Shown: positions 26,341 through 36,609, counted from the first letter of the stretch. The stretch: DNA of 64,000 nt from Arcobacteraceae bacterium (GCA_021107755.1 JAIOSF010000027.1:1-64000); one strand, 5' to 3'. The notes: generated from the sequence alone by a model not told the origin. Translations and numbers: made by a program.

Positions 26341-27333
26341 ATGGAAAAATCAATGGAAGATTTTATAAGATGGCTTAAGTCCAATAGTCTTTGTTCAAAT
26401 ATACCTACAGACAAAGAGCAATTAAAAAATCTATCAATACTAGATTTAAGTAAGAAAAAGATTAGAGAACTCCCAAGTAGTATTGAGTTTCTTGAAAACT
26501 TACAAATATTAAAACTTTCAGGGAATAGATTAAAGAGTTTACCAAAAACTATTGGAAATCTTAAAAAGTTAAAAAACTTACAATGTGAAAATAATCTTTT
26601 AGAGGAGTTACCATCAACCATTGGAGATTTAAGTTCACTATTGGTACTTAATATAAATGGTAATAAAATAAAGCAACTACCAGAAGAGTTTTATAATCTT
26701 AAAAAACTTACACGACTTACAATAGCGGCAAACTCTTTAGAGTATCTTTCACCAAAATTAGCAAACTTAAGTAAGCTTTTGTATCTCTCATTAGATACTA
26801 ATTGTTTAAAAGAGTTACCAGATGTATTTGATACAATGAATTCTTTGTACTATTTAGATATCTCTTACAATGAATTTAATGTTTTACCAGAATCAATTGG
26901 TGATATAGAGGAGTTAGAGACTTTACTTTTAGAGGGAAATGAGATTGAAAACCTACCTTCATTAGAGTCACATGATATGTTGATGCGATTAAATCTTAAT
27001 GACAATAATATAAGTGAATTAAACTTTGATATAAGTAGTTTAGAAGATTTACAAATTTTGACTCTTGATAATAATAATCTAAAATTTATTCCAGATACTA
27101 TTTGTAAATTAAAAAACCTTAACCATTTAAGTATTTCTGCAAATCAATTACAAGCGTTACCAGAGTGTATGGGCGAGTTGGAAAATCTTTTAGAGTTAGA
27201 TATTGAAGAAAATAATATTAGTAATTTTCCTCAAAGTTTTAAGAATCTAAAAAAACTAAAAAATCTTTACATAGATAATAATAAAAAACTAAAAAGACCA
27301 AATTTAGAATCTTTGGAGTTTTGTGATATATAG
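26341..27333 (+). CDS. leucine-rich repeat protein in the nif operon
   Basis: After about 35 residues the 330-residue protein is built of about twelve 23-residue leucine-rich repeats of the form LxxLxLxxNxLxxLPxxIxxL (for example ILKLSGNRLKSLPKTIGNLK). There is no signal peptide or membrane segment, so it is cytoplasmic. Such solenoids bind partner proteins. LRR genes occur in some nif clusters, where their job is unknown. It is the last gene of the nifV run and faces the chemoreceptor gene. Confidence 0.85.
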   Translation: MEKSMEDFIRWLKSNSLCSNIPTDKEQLKNLSILDLSKKKIRELPSSIEFLENLQILKLSGNRLKSLPKTIGNLKKLKNLQCENNLLEELPSTIGDLSSLLVLNINGNKIKQLPEEFYNLKKLTRLTIAANSLEYLSPKLANLSKLLYLSLDTNCLKELPDVFDTMNSLYYLDISYNEFNVLPESIGDIEELETLLLEGNEIENLPSLESHDMLMRLNLNDNNISELNFDISSLEDLQILTLDNNNLKFIPDTICKLKNLNHLSISANQLQALPECMGELENLLELDIEENNISNFPQSFKNLKKLKNLYIDNNKKLKRPNLESLEFCDI

Positions 27334-27353
27334 ATAGTTTAGTGGAAAAGTTA

Positions 27354-29384
27354 TTAAAAACTTGCCCACTCATCATCATTTGTTTTAGATACTATAGGCT
27401 TGAGTTTTGTTTGTTCTGTATTTTTATCTGAACTATTCTCTTTAGGTGAGTTGTCTATTTTCTCCTCTTTATTTTTTTTATGAGATACACTATTACTTTG
27501 AGCTTTAACAGTCTCTTTTCCAGTAAACTCCTTTTCATTAGCACTTTGTAGTGCTCGTGTTGCAATAGTATCAGTTTGGATTGCTATCTCATTTGTTTGA
27601 GATGCTATATTGGCATTTTCTTGTGTTTGTTTATCAAGGGAATTAATTGCATCATTTATTTGAACAATCCCATCTTTTTGCTCTTTTGAAGCAGTTTCAA
27701 CATCATTGATAAGTTGGATAGTTTTAGTGATACTATTGTTTAGATGTTCATAACCATTTATCATACTATCTGATGTTTTTTTACCTTCGTTTGCTTTATT
27801 GGCAGCACTTTCAACTAAGGACTTTATCTCATTTGCAGCTTCTGCACTTCTAGATGCTAGATTTCTAACCTCTTGAGCAACAACAGCAAAACCTTTACCC
27901 GCTTCACCAGCAGTTGCAGCCTCAACAGCAGCATTGAGTGATAAAATATTTGTTTGAAATGCAATTTGGTCAATTACAGATATGGCTTCATTGATTGATG
28001 TAACTTCATTATTAATTTCATCCATAGCTTGCGTTGTTTTATTTGCAAGGTTTTGACCTTGTTCAACTGACTTAGTTACCTCTTGTGCATAATCAGACAT
28101 TTTAATTACATTACTAGTAGTACTTGAGATATTCCCTGTTAATTGTTCGAGTGCAGCTGCAGTTTCTTCTAGTGCTGCAGCTGCTTGATTTGAGTTGGTA
28201 TTTAGATGATTAACATTTTCTAAAAGTTTTTTTGAACTATTTTGAAGAGTTAACCCACTAGATTTATTTTCAACTAACATTTCAGTAATAGCATCCCGTA
28301 GTTTATTTATATCAGTCAATAATAATTCAAAGACACCACCTTTTTCAATCCCATCAATTTTTAAACTATTTCTATAATCTAGATGAGCATATTGTTCTAG
28401 TATTAAATTAATATCTGAAAAATGCTTTTTTGTTTCTACTATCATACTATTTACATCATTTTTAAATTCATTAAGTGATGTATTGGTAGTTGAAGATTCT
28501 ATTAGCTGTGAATACCAACCATGTTTTACTCTACTAATAACAGCTTTAGCTTCATCCATAACTGTATTGTCCTGATCAATTTCAGTTTTAAGACTGTGGA
28601 TATTTTGGTTAATTACTTTTGCCATATTTCCAATTTCATCATTTGCTTTATCATCTAGAAGTTGGATATTACTTTGTTCTCTATTAAGATATTTGAAGAA
28701 ATCAAGAAGACCAGATTGTAGTCCATTGATAGAGTTTACAATTCGATCACTTAATAATTTAAAAATTAACCCTAAAAATAGGATTAAAGCTACACCAAAT
28801 ATTATTATTTCTAGTTCAACTGAGTTCATTGAATTAGTTATTTCTTTCCCTAATGAAGAATTTTCATCTCTATGTTCTTTTATCCAAATTTCAAGTGCAT
28901 CGGAAAGTTTAGCAGCAAAAGGATCTAGCTGAAGCATCATCTGATTACCAGCAGTAGTACCTTCATTGATATAGCTATTTGCCATTTTAATACCTATATT
29001 ATAATAATTGTTGAAGTTTAATTTAAAATTTTCTAGATCTTGTACCATTTGAGGTTCATTATATTTTTTATGTTCACTAATAAGATGATCTAGTAGCTTA
29101 TTCCCATCTTCATAATATTTTTTAGCTTCAACAAATCCATCATCAAATCCCTCTTTTGCTTTTGTTGCAGATATGTCAGTAAGCCATTGTTGTACCTGTA
29201 TAACATCAAGTTTTAGATATAAAAAACTAAAAGCATGAGGTAGTACCTCTTCCTCTTTATCTTTGAGTGCAGCTTTAATATTATCTATTAAAGCATAGTT
29301 TATAACTATATTTATTCCACTTAGCAATATAACAAGAGTACTAATGGTTATTAATACTTTTCGAATTGAGATGTTTTTTAACAT
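27354..29384 (-). CDS. methyl-accepting chemotaxis protein with helical sensor
   Basis: This 676-residue transducer has an N-terminal membrane helix (residues about 8-28), a periplasmic all-helical region of about 160 residues that suits a four-helix-bundle sensor, a second helix near residue 195, a linker, and the classic MCP tip ([20 protein letters not shown]). It ends in NDDEWASF, parallel to the DDEWSTF end of the chemoreceptor at 20894. It lies 21 bp downstream of the histidine kinase gene on the same strand with its own GGAG site, so it appears to be third gene of a binding protein-kinase-chemoreceptor operon. Confidence 0.93.
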   Translation of the reverse strand: MLKNISIRKVLITISTLVILLSGINIVINYALIDNIKAALKDKEEEVLPHAFSFLYLKLDVIQVQQWLTDISATKAKEGFDDGFVEAKKYYEDGNKLLDHLISEHKKYNEPQMVQDLENFKLNFNNYYNIGIKMANSYINEGTTAGNQMMLQLDPFAAKLSDALEIWIKEHRDENSSLGKEITNSMNSVELEIIIFGVALILFLGLIFKLLSDRIVNSINGLQSGLLDFFKYLNREQSNIQLLDDKANDEIGNMAKVINQNIHSLKTEIDQDNTVMDEAKAVISRVKHGWYSQLIESSTTNTSLNEFKNDVNSMIVETKKHFSDINLILEQYAHLDYRNSLKIDGIEKGGVFELLLTDINKLRDAITEMLVENKSSGLTLQNSSKKLLENVNHLNTNSNQAAAALEETAAALEQLTGNISSTTSNVIKMSDYAQEVTKSVEQGQNLANKTTQAMDEINNEVTSINEAISVIDQIAFQTNILSLNAAVEAATAGEAGKGFAVVAQEVRNLASRSAEAANEIKSLVESAANKANEGKKTSDSMINGYEHLNNSITKTIQLINDVETASKEQKDGIVQINDAINSLDKQTQENANIASQTNEIAIQTDTIATRALQSANEKEFTGKETVKAQSNSVSHKKNKEEKIDNSPKENSSDKNTEQTKLKPIVSKTNDDEWASF

Positions 29385-29405
29385 ATTTTCTCCTTTAATT
29401 TATTA

Positions 29406-31034
29406 CTATTTTAGTGGTAATATAATACTAAAATTTGCACCTTTATATTCTTTATTTTCTACTTGAAATATGTCATTATTTACTTCTATTTGTCCACCCA
29501 TACCCTCTACAACCATAGTGTAAGTCATATGAAGACCAAGTCCTGTACCTGTTTTTTTATCTTTTGTTGTAAAATAAGGCTCAAATATTTTTTCTAGAAT
29601 ATTATCGTCTATTCCCCCACCACTATCTTGAAAACTAATTATTATTCTATCTTTATTCACTTTAGAAGTGAGCTTAATAAATCTATCATTTTCATTAATG
29701 GTATCTAGTATATCTTTTGCATTATTAAAGATATTCATATAACATTGAATAAGTTCGTTGGGATAGGAGTTAAGAGTGATATTTTTTTCTAAATCATAGA
29801 TCATAGTAATACTGTGATTTTTAATAGAGGAGTCTACAAGCTTAAGAAAACTATTGATATTTTCTTCTAAATCAAATTTTAATTTTACCCTATCACCTTT
29901 AATAAAATTTCTAAAATCATCAATAGTTTTGGAGAGGTATTGTGCATTATCATTTATAAGATCACAAGTTTCTTCAAAAAACTTATCATCTAGGGTATTG
30001 AAAGTTTTTTTCATCTTCATCCCTGTAGCACCAGTAGATATTATAGAAAGGGGTTGTCTCCATTGATGAGCAATATTTCCTATCATTTCACCCATTGATG
30101 CCATTTTTTCAGATTTAAAGAGTTGTTTTTGGATTTGTATATTTTTTTCAACTTCCTCTTTTACTCTTTGTTCTAGGTTTGCATTAAGAACTTGGAGTTC
30201 ATGGTCACTTTCCTCTAACTCTCTGTTTTGTTTTTCAAGTTTTATAGTTTTTTCTGTTACTTTCTCTTCAAGGTTTTTATTGAGTAATCTTAATTCTTGT
30301 TCATTTTCTTTTATTTTTTCTAACATAGAGTTAATTTCTTTAGAAAGTGAGCCAATCTCATCTATCCTTTTAGTGTCAACTTCAATATCTCTCTTTCCAT
30401 TGGTTATTTGTTTTGCAATCGAGATTAATTTATAAAGATTTTTTGTCAAACTTATTGAGAGTATGTAAGCAATTATTATCCCTAAAATAATTGCTAATGT
30501 GGTATAAAAAAAACCATTTAAAGATATCTTATTTAGAATTTGAGTATTGCTTTTTAAAGATAAAGCAACTCTTGCCCATCCTATATGCTGTGTTTGTCGC
30601 AAAATAGGAACAGCAATATCTATCATATTTGAATTATTAATGAGTATAGTTGTGATAGGTTTTGATTTTAATGGTAAGAGGCTTATCTCATCCCCAAGAT
30701 ATTTATTGAGGTGTTTTTTGTTTGTATGTGCTAGAACTTTACCATTTGTGTCAAAAATCATTGCATAGTGTAACTCTGGATATTGTACAATTGAGTTCAC
30801 TATCTCTTCTAGTCCTACATAATCATTTGCTAAAACCCATGAGGTTGCATTTTTTGCAAGAGTAGTTGTTAGACTTATTGTTTGTGTAAGGCTTTGTTCA
30901 TGTAAAAAATCTTTTTGTTTACTAGTTAATTCTACTATAAACAAGCTCATAAAAACTACATTTGTAATAACAATAGTTATTATTAGTTGTCTTTTAATAG
31001 TTTTAGAAAAGAAGTTATTAATAGCTTGAATCAT
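29406..31034 (-). CDS. membrane sensor histidine kinase (Cache-HAMP)
   Basis: The 542-residue protein has two membrane helices (about 15-36 and 175-197) around a periplasmic Cache-like sensor (MIFDTNGKVLAHTN), a HAMP segment, a coiled coil (residues 235-305), and the kinase core. The phospho-acceptor is His323 in IAHQWRQPLS. The ATP lid shows DSGGGI and GTGLGLHM. It overlaps the upstream PhnD-like gene by 4 bp. No response regulator is adjacent. Its core is closely like the kinase at 37955. Confidence 0.92.
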   Translation of the reverse strand: MIQAINNFFSKTIKRQLIITIVITNVVFMSLFIVELTSKQKDFLHEQSLTQTISLTTTLAKNATSWVLANDYVGLEEIVNSIVQYPELHYAMIFDTNGKVLAHTNKKHLNKYLGDEISLLPLKSKPITTILINNSNMIDIAVPILRQTQHIGWARVALSLKSNTQILNKISLNGFFYTTLAIILGIIIAYILSISLTKNLYKLISIAKQITNGKRDIEVDTKRIDEIGSLSKEINSMLEKIKENEQELRLLNKNLEEKVTEKTIKLEKQNRELEESDHELQVLNANLEQRVKEEVEKNIQIQKQLFKSEKMASMGEMIGNIAHQWRQPLSIISTGATGMKMKKTFNTLDDKFFEETCDLINDNAQYLSKTIDDFRNFIKGDRVKLKFDLEENINSFLKLVDSSIKNHSITMIYDLEKNITLNSYPNELIQCYMNIFNNAKDILDTINENDRFIKLTSKVNKDRIIISFQDSGGGIDDNILEKIFEPYFTTKDKKTGTGLGLHMTYTMVVEGMGGQIEVNNDIFQVENKEYKGANFSIILPLK

Positions 31035-31945
31035 TTTGTATTTCCTATATTTCTTACTTCATTTTCAAATTTTACTAAAAATAATTCAACAGACTTGTAG
31101 GTTTCTTCATCCGCTTTTTCAAATTTACTCAACTCCATTGGTTTGAGTATTTTTTGCCCCTCTTTTGTTGTGTGTAAGTTAAAAAGCAAGGTAGCAACTT
31201 CATTGACTAATTTTTTTGGAATATTTTTTTTAACAACAAGTCCATTGTTTGGTAAGCTTTGTGTTTCCCACTTTATCTTAAGCTTATTTGCTATCAATGG
31301 TCGGTCTTTTTTAAAAGATTCCCAAGGTGGTGGCCAAGTAGCAGCGGCAACAGACTTATTTAGATAAAGATTCATAATAGAGGATTCTTGGGAACCTACA
31401 TAGCTATTTTTAATATCTTTATTTATATCAATTCCTTGTTTAAATAAAAAGTATTGTGGTAACATTGTTGCAGCAAGTGCTGTTGGTGCGGGATAACTTA
31501 TTGTTTGACCTTTTAAGTCTTCAACAGTTTTTATATTACTATCTTTACGAATAAGAATTATCCCTTTGAAGTTTTGATCATCTCCCATTTTCCCAAATAT
31601 TTTATATCCATGCTTTAAAGACTGAACTGTTTGATAAGGATTGGGCAAAGAGAAATCAAAATGACCAGAAAAGAGTTTTTTATTATATGCTGCATAATTT
31701 CTTGAGGCTTCTAACTTTAATTGAATGGTTGGAATGTTTTTATTTATATAGTCAACTAAAGGTTGATATACCTCAAAAAGTTTTTTTGGATTATGTAGAG
31801 GATGTATTCCTAAAGTATAGGTTTGTTTAACAAAACTTGGTTTATCAGTGTATACAGGTATGTAGTTTGTATCATCATCATTACAACCACTAAAGAAGAT
31901 TATAATAGATAAAAAAATTGTCGCCAAAGTTATTTTTACTTGCAT
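31031..31945 (-). CDS. PhnD-like periplasmic binding lipoprotein
   Basis: This 304-residue protein has a lipoprotein signal peptide ending in FFSGC (Cys about 21) and a PhnD/SsuA2-type binding fold. Family segments include GIHPLHNPKKLFEVYQPLVD, a DFSLPNPYQT segment and the ligand-binding FKGIILIRKDSNIKTVEDLKG. Relatives bind phosphonate, phosphite or similar oxyanions for ABC importers. No permease or ATPase gene is near; instead it overlaps a histidine kinase gene, so it likely acts as the ligand-binding part of a sensor. The ligand cannot be fixed from sequence. Confidence 0.88.
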   Translation of the reverse strand: MQVKITLATIFLSIIIFFSGCNDDDTNYIPVYTDKPSFVKQTYTLGIHPLHNPKKLFEVYQPLVDYINKNIPTIQLKLEASRNYAAYNKKLFSGHFDFSLPNPYQTVQSLKHGYKIFGKMGDDQNFKGIILIRKDSNIKTVEDLKGQTISYPAPTALAATMLPQYFLFKQGIDINKDIKNSYVGSQESSIMNLYLNKSVAAATWPPPWESFKKDRPLIANKLKIKWETQSLPNNGLVVKKNIPKKLVNEVATLLFNLHTTKEGQKILKPMELSKFEKADEETYKSVELFLVKFENEVRNIGNTK

Positions 31946-32156
31946 TGTGTCTCTGTTGTTTTAATATTTATATTAATATCTTATCTAAAAGTAACTTATA
32001 CAATAGATGTTTATAAGGGGTTTTTTGTGGGTAAACTTGAATTTAATATATAACTATTATTAATATAAGTATTATAATAAAAAAATCTATTTATAAAATT
32101 AATATTATGATAAATCAATACAAGTGTAGAATAGACACTGATTAAAAGATACAATT

Positions 32157-34109
32157 TTATCTAATTACAAAGTCTTTTTTTAGTTGTTGCATAATAGTAT
32201 TGATAATAGTTAGTTCATTCGTGTTTACAGCTTCAGATTTTAATTTTTCTATATTTTTTAATAGTGGAGAGAACTTTTTGATTGCTGCTTGTGAAATGGC
32301 TCGATGAGTTTTTATTTTTGATTTTAATTCAATAAAATATAATAAAACTTTTTTATTTCCAATAAGTGCTGCATATATACTAGGAAGTATCCCATAATGG
32401 TCAGGGGTGTTTTTTATATCACTATCAATATGATTAATTAATTTTATCACCTCTAAGTTATTTGACCAAACTGCACTATGTATTACAGTACGACCAAGTT
32501 TATCAACTATTTTATAATTAAAGCGTACTCTTTTTAGAAGTGCTTTAAAAAGGTTTCTATTACATGGTGTTTGAGCAACAATTTTACTTATAACTGTCCA
32601 TCCAGTTTTATCTTGAAAATTATGGTCAACTTTTGCACTTACTAACATACTTAAGCCTGTCTCAAAATCTATCTCATCATTGTCATTTTGAAAAGCATGG
32701 AGTACATATTCAAAAAAAAGATTATTTCCATCATTGTTAAGGAGTTGAAGATCAACTCCTGCTTTTAAATAAAGTTTAAAAAGAGGAATATTATCATAAA
32801 GGAGAGGTTTAAAGAAAATTGGATTTCCTTCAGAGTCTAAAAAGTCTAACTCTCGTTTATAGTATTTTAATAAGGCTTTAAGTACATTCATAAATCTTGT
32901 ATTTCCAACAGCATGTTTCATTACATCATTATCTATAAATTCCATATTCCCATGGTTACTTAACACAAGGTTATTAAGAATTTCAAATATAGTTTGATTT
33001 TTATTGTTTTTTATTGTGGGGTTAGCATCGTGCTTTAACAGCAGTATAGTGATTGCTAGTTTTTCGATACCGCCATAACAAGCATAAAAAAGTGGAGTTT
33101 CTCCATTATTATTTTGTAAGTTAATATCTATTTTTTGTTGTAAGAGCATTAAAGTAGATTCTAGTTCGCTAGATTTTATAGTTTGAAAAAGAACATTTTC
33201 ATTATTTTCATTTACTGCATTAATGTCTATCCCAATCTCAATGAGTTTTTTACCCATAGATAATAAGCTATTTCTTCTAGCTTCATCTGAAGGGTCCATA
33301 TTTGATAAAGCAGAGAGTACCTCCATAAGAATTGTATTCTTATTGGCAACTCTTGAATTAATATTAAAACCATTTTCTAAGGCAGTTTCTATAATATTAA
33401 AAGATTCTATACCTCTTTGTGCTACTATTGATAAATAGGTATTTCCTTCCTTATTACTCAAGTTTGGATTTACACCATGATTAATTAGTTTTAATGCTAC
33501 TTCATCATTATCTAAAGAAAAACTATGGTGTAAGATATTATTATTTTCATTATCAATATTATTTAAGTCAAGTTGTTTTAAGTGAAGAAGATAATCTATG
33601 AACTCAATATTTCCATATGAAAAAGCATCATGGAGAATATTTTGTCCCTTATTATCTTTAGAATTTACATCAGCTCCGTATTCTATAAGAGTCTTTGCCA
33701 TTTCATGGTCACCTAACATTATAGAATCTTGTAATTTAGTTCTCCCATGGAAATCTTTTTTATTAATATCAGTATTGTGAACAGTTGAATCTATTTTAGA
33801 GAGTATCATTTTAACAATTCTATGGTTTTGATTCTCTATTGCAATATCAAAGGGTGTAAATCCATTTTTATTTACAATATCTACATCAATATCATTTTCT
33901 AGTAACCAAATAGCAGAATCAACTTTACCATTGTATATTGAAAGGTATAAGTAGTTTTCATCGTTAGAGTTTAGGTGATTGATATCAATATTATCTTCAT
34001 GAATGAATTTATCTAACTTTGATTTATTAAAATTATTATTTAATAATGCATTCAAAAACATTTCATTTACATTGCCATTTTGTATTTTCTGAACTAGTTT
34101 TTTTATCAT
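32157..34109 (-). CDS. ankyrin repeat protein
   Basis: The 650-residue protein consists of about a dozen or more ankyrin repeats, recognised by segments like GRTKLQDSIMLGDHEMAKTL, GQNILHDAFSYGNIEFIDYL and TPLFYACYGGIEKLAI. No signal peptide is evident, suggesting a cytoplasmic protein-binding scaffold. It stands alone between the PhnD-like gene and a divergent thioredoxin-fold gene, with about 200 bp of A/T-rich non-coding DNA upstream of the former. Function is unknown. Confidence 0.9.
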   Translation of the reverse strand: MIKKLVQKIQNGNVNEMFLNALLNNNFNKSKLDKFIHEDNIDINHLNSNDENYLYLSIYNGKVDSAIWLLENDIDVDIVNKNGFTPFDIAIENQNHRIVKMILSKIDSTVHNTDINKKDFHGRTKLQDSIMLGDHEMAKTLIEYGADVNSKDNKGQNILHDAFSYGNIEFIDYLLHLKQLDLNNIDNENNNILHHSFSLDNDEVALKLINHGVNPNLSNKEGNTYLSIVAQRGIESFNIIETALENGFNINSRVANKNTILMEVLSALSNMDPSDEARRNSLLSMGKKLIEIGIDINAVNENNENVLFQTIKSSELESTLMLLQQKIDINLQNNNGETPLFYACYGGIEKLAITILLLKHDANPTIKNNKNQTIFEILNNLVLSNHGNMEFIDNDVMKHAVGNTRFMNVLKALLKYYKRELDFLDSEGNPIFFKPLLYDNIPLFKLYLKAGVDLQLLNNDGNNLFFEYVLHAFQNDNDEIDFETGLSMLVSAKVDHNFQDKTGWTVISKIVAQTPCNRNLFKALLKRVRFNYKIVDKLGRTVIHSAVWSNNLEVIKLINHIDSDIKNTPDHYGILPSIYAALIGNKKVLLYFIELKSKIKTHRAISQAAIKKFSPLLKNIEKLKSEAVNTNELTIINTIMQQLKKDFVIR

Positions 34110-34268
34110 TATTTATCACTTACTAAAAATTATTTATATGACAGTATAGCAATTATTAAGTATAAGTTCTATAAATTATTTATATTATTTAAAATTCTTC
34201 TAGAAACTTTTTTAATTGTTTATTTTTTATTAATAAAAAAATACTATTATACGATATAAGGAGTTATA

Positions 34269-34715
34269 ATGAAAATTAGTAAATATATATTACTCTTCAC
34301 AATACTTTTTAATTTCAATGTATATGGTGGGTCTGAAAAGTTAATACAGAAGATGCATTATGAAGCCTCTTATGAAGAAGCTTTGAAAAAAGCAGAAAAG
34401 TTAAATAAACCTCTTTTACTATTAATAGGTCAAGAGGGATGTCCTTGGTGTAGAAAATTTGAGATAAAAACACTTACAAATAAAGATATTAATGATAAGG
34501 TACAAGAAAATTTTGTACCCATAAGTGTATTGAGATATAAAGAAAAAGACAGCTTCCCTGAGAAGTTTCAACCAAAAGGTGTTCCTACTGTATTGTTTAT
34601 TGAACCTAAAGAGCAAAAGGTTTTTTTCAAATCATTTGGATACAAAAGTAAGCGTGAATATAAAATAGAACTGGATAAAGCATTAGAAATATTTAATAGT
34701 AAGTATAAGATTTAA
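34269..34715 (+). CDS. periplasmic thioredoxin-fold protein (CPWC), copy 1
   Basis: The 148-residue protein has a signal peptide (KYILLFTILFNFNVYG), followed by a thioredoxin fold with the redox motif CPWC in QEGCPWCRKF and the cis-proline segment GVPTVLFIE. It should act in the periplasm as a disulfide reductase or isomerase, similar to SoxW- or DUF255-like thioredoxins. A paralogue at 36606 shares the KPL-L, CPWC, PTV-FI and GYKSK segments. The selO gene lies between the two. Confidence 0.85.
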   Translation: MKISKYILLFTILFNFNVYGGSEKLIQKMHYEASYEEALKKAEKLNKPLLLLIGQEGCPWCRKFEIKTLTNKDINDKVQENFVPISVLRYKEKDSFPEKFQPKGVPTVLFIEPKEQKVFFKSFGYKSKREYKIELDKALEIFNSKYKI

Positions 34716-34740
34716 ACTATTATCTAATTTTATAAGAGTT

Positions 34741-36159
34741 TTATGAGGAACAGCTACATTTCAAAGTTTTAAAGTTTTTACTTAGTTGTGTATAGTGGTG
34801 AAATTCTTCATGCTCATCATAAGGATTTTGTGCAATAGTTAATAAACTATTCACTAAACTAAAGTCACCTTTTTGGGCTACATCAATAGCATCTTGCAAC
34901 ATATAGTTTCTTAAGATATATTTTGGATTAATTTTTTTCATTTTTACTAGTCTACTTTCTTTTGAAACTTTCTCTTTTTCTAGTCTTTTCTCATACAGTT
35001 CTAACCAAGCTTTCATTTGATGTGTATCTATAGAGGAAAAATCTCCATTACTAATATTCCAAAAAAATGAATTATAGTCTATGCTTTCACTATGTAATGC
35101 ACTAAATAATCTTAATATTAAACTAGTATCGTCTATGTCTGTATTGTACAGTCCTAGTTTCTCTTTCATAATCGCAAAATATCTTTTTTTGAATTTTCCT
35201 ATGAAAGTATCGTTGTAACTTTCAAGTAGTTTATGGTCAGCTATTGGAGATAATACTTTGGCCAATACACTTAAATTCCATTGTGCTATAAAAGGTTGAT
35301 TTTCAAAACTATATCTTCCTTCATGGTCAGATAAATTACATATAAAACCTTTATCAAACTCTTCCATCATAGCGTATGGTCCGTAGTCGATTGTAAGACC
35401 TTCTATAGACATATTGTCTGTATTCATAACCCCATGCATGAAGCCAATACTTTGCCATAGCGCTATCATCTCTATAGTTTTATCTACGACTGCAAAATAG
35501 AGTTCTTCATATTTGTTACTTACATTTTGAAACTCTGGATAGCTTTCCTCTATCACAAAATCAGCTAGTTGTTTAAGATTTTGTTCTTTGTTTTTCCCCA
35601 TATAAGCATATTCAAAACTTCCAAAGCGTATCCATGAAGTTGAAGCTCGTAGAACTATGGCACCTTGTTCAGATTCATATTCTCTTAATACCTTTGAGTC
35701 AGATGTTATCATAGCAATAGCTCGAGTTGTAGAAATTTTAAGTGCATACATCGCTTCACTTAAAAGATATTCTCTTATAGTGGAGCGTAAAACTGCTCTT
35801 CCGTCACCATTTCTAGAGTAGGGGGTAAGTCCCGCACCTTTTAGTTGTAGATGATAGTTATTGAGTTTTCCTAGATTTATAGCTCTTCCATCACCTAGAT
35901 TTGGAACAAAATAGCCAAACTGATGTCCTGAATATGCTTTTGAATAGGTTGTAGAACCTTTGGCTAAATACTCACCATTTAAAAATTTTAGAAAATTTTC
36001 TGAATTAAGATTTTCACTAGTAAATCCTAGTTGATTTGCTAAAGGGCGGTTGATACTTACAATTTTTGGATTATGAAGTGGTGTGATATTAAGTTTTGAA
36101 TAAAAAGTTTTATCAAGTTTATCTAAAATATCGCAGTTAAGTTTTATATTTTTCATCAA
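34741..36159 (-). CDS. selO: protein adenylyltransferase SelO (YdiU)
   Basis: SelO is a pseudokinase-fold enzyme that transfers AMP from ATP to Ser, Thr or Tyr of proteins, linked in E. coli to oxidative stress and glutathionylation. The 472-residue protein (E. coli YdiU 478) shows YSGHQFGYF, LKGAGLTPYSRNGDGRAVLR around residue 110, HGVMNTDNMSI near residue 245, and DYGPYAMMEEF near residue 262. It ends in CSCSS, the Cys-containing tail seen in SelO proteins; no selenocysteine codon is seen there. It begins one base before the stop of the next minus-strand gene in the operon. Confidence 0.95.
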   Translation of the reverse strand: MMKNIKLNCDILDKLDKTFYSKLNITPLHNPKIVSINRPLANQLGFTSENLNSENFLKFLNGEYLAKGSTTYSKAYSGHQFGYFVPNLGDGRAINLGKLNNYHLQLKGAGLTPYSRNGDGRAVLRSTIREYLLSEAMYALKISTTRAIAMITSDSKVLREYESEQGAIVLRASTSWIRFGSFEYAYMGKNKEQNLKQLADFVIEESYPEFQNVSNKYEELYFAVVDKTIEMIALWQSIGFMHGVMNTDNMSIEGLTIDYGPYAMMEEFDKGFICNLSDHEGRYSFENQPFIAQWNLSVLAKVLSPIADHKLLESYNDTFIGKFKKRYFAIMKEKLGLYNTDIDDTSLILRLFSALHSESIDYNSFFWNISNGDFSSIDTHQMKAWLELYEKRLEKEKVSKESRLVKMKKINPKYILRNYMLQDAIDVAQKGDFSLVNSLLTIAQNPYDEHEEFHHYTQLSKNFKTLKCSCSS

Positions 36160-36609
36160 TTAACTATTTTCTTCTTTAAATTGTTCAAGAAAATCTGAAA
36201 GGAGATAGTGAATAATAGATTCATAAATATCAGTTTGTATCTCTTTTGAATTAGAATCAAAAAAGTCATCTTTGTAGTAAGTGATACTCATAGTTTCTGT
36301 AGTTTTATCTCTTGCAGATACTGTATCTTCAACGATAAACATACTAATATGCATCACATAACTAGTTTTTGTTTTCATACCTTGAATTTTAACAATAAAG
36401 TTTGAAAAGTTCTCACTTTTTGTTTTGATTCCAAGTTTTTCTAAATTGTATTTGAGATCATGTTTTATCTTTTCTAAATTTTCTTTTGTAGTTAGTTTAC
36501 TTTTATCAATAACTTTGAGATTTACATCATTTACACCCTCTAGGGAAAATGGCGATAAAGCAAATAAGCTAGTTAAAAAGAAAAGAGTTATAAATAGTAT
36601 ATGTTTCAT
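36160..36609 (-). CDS. secreted protein of unknown function between selO and a thioredoxin
   Basis: This 149-residue protein has a signal peptide (ILFITLFFLTSLFALS) and a mature part with alternating charged and hydrophobic residues, no cysteines and no motif I recognise. Its start overlaps the end of the upstream thioredoxin-fold gene by 4 bp and its stop abuts the selO start, so the three minus-strand genes form one tight operon. It is probably periplasmic. Confidence 0.7.
   Translation of the reverse strand: MKHILFITLFFLTSLFALSPFSLEGVNDVNLKVIDKSKLTTKENLEKIKHDLKYNLEKLGIKTKSENFSNFIVKIQGMKTKTSYVMHISMFIVEDTVSARDKTTETMSITYYKDDFFDSNSKEIQTDIYESIIHYLLSDFLEQFKEENS

Noticed and set aside
34720-34760. 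Selenocysteine codon at the end of selO
   Set aside because: The tail reads Cys-Ser-Cys-Ser-Ser with ordinary cysteine codons and a TAA-type stop; no internal TGA is near.
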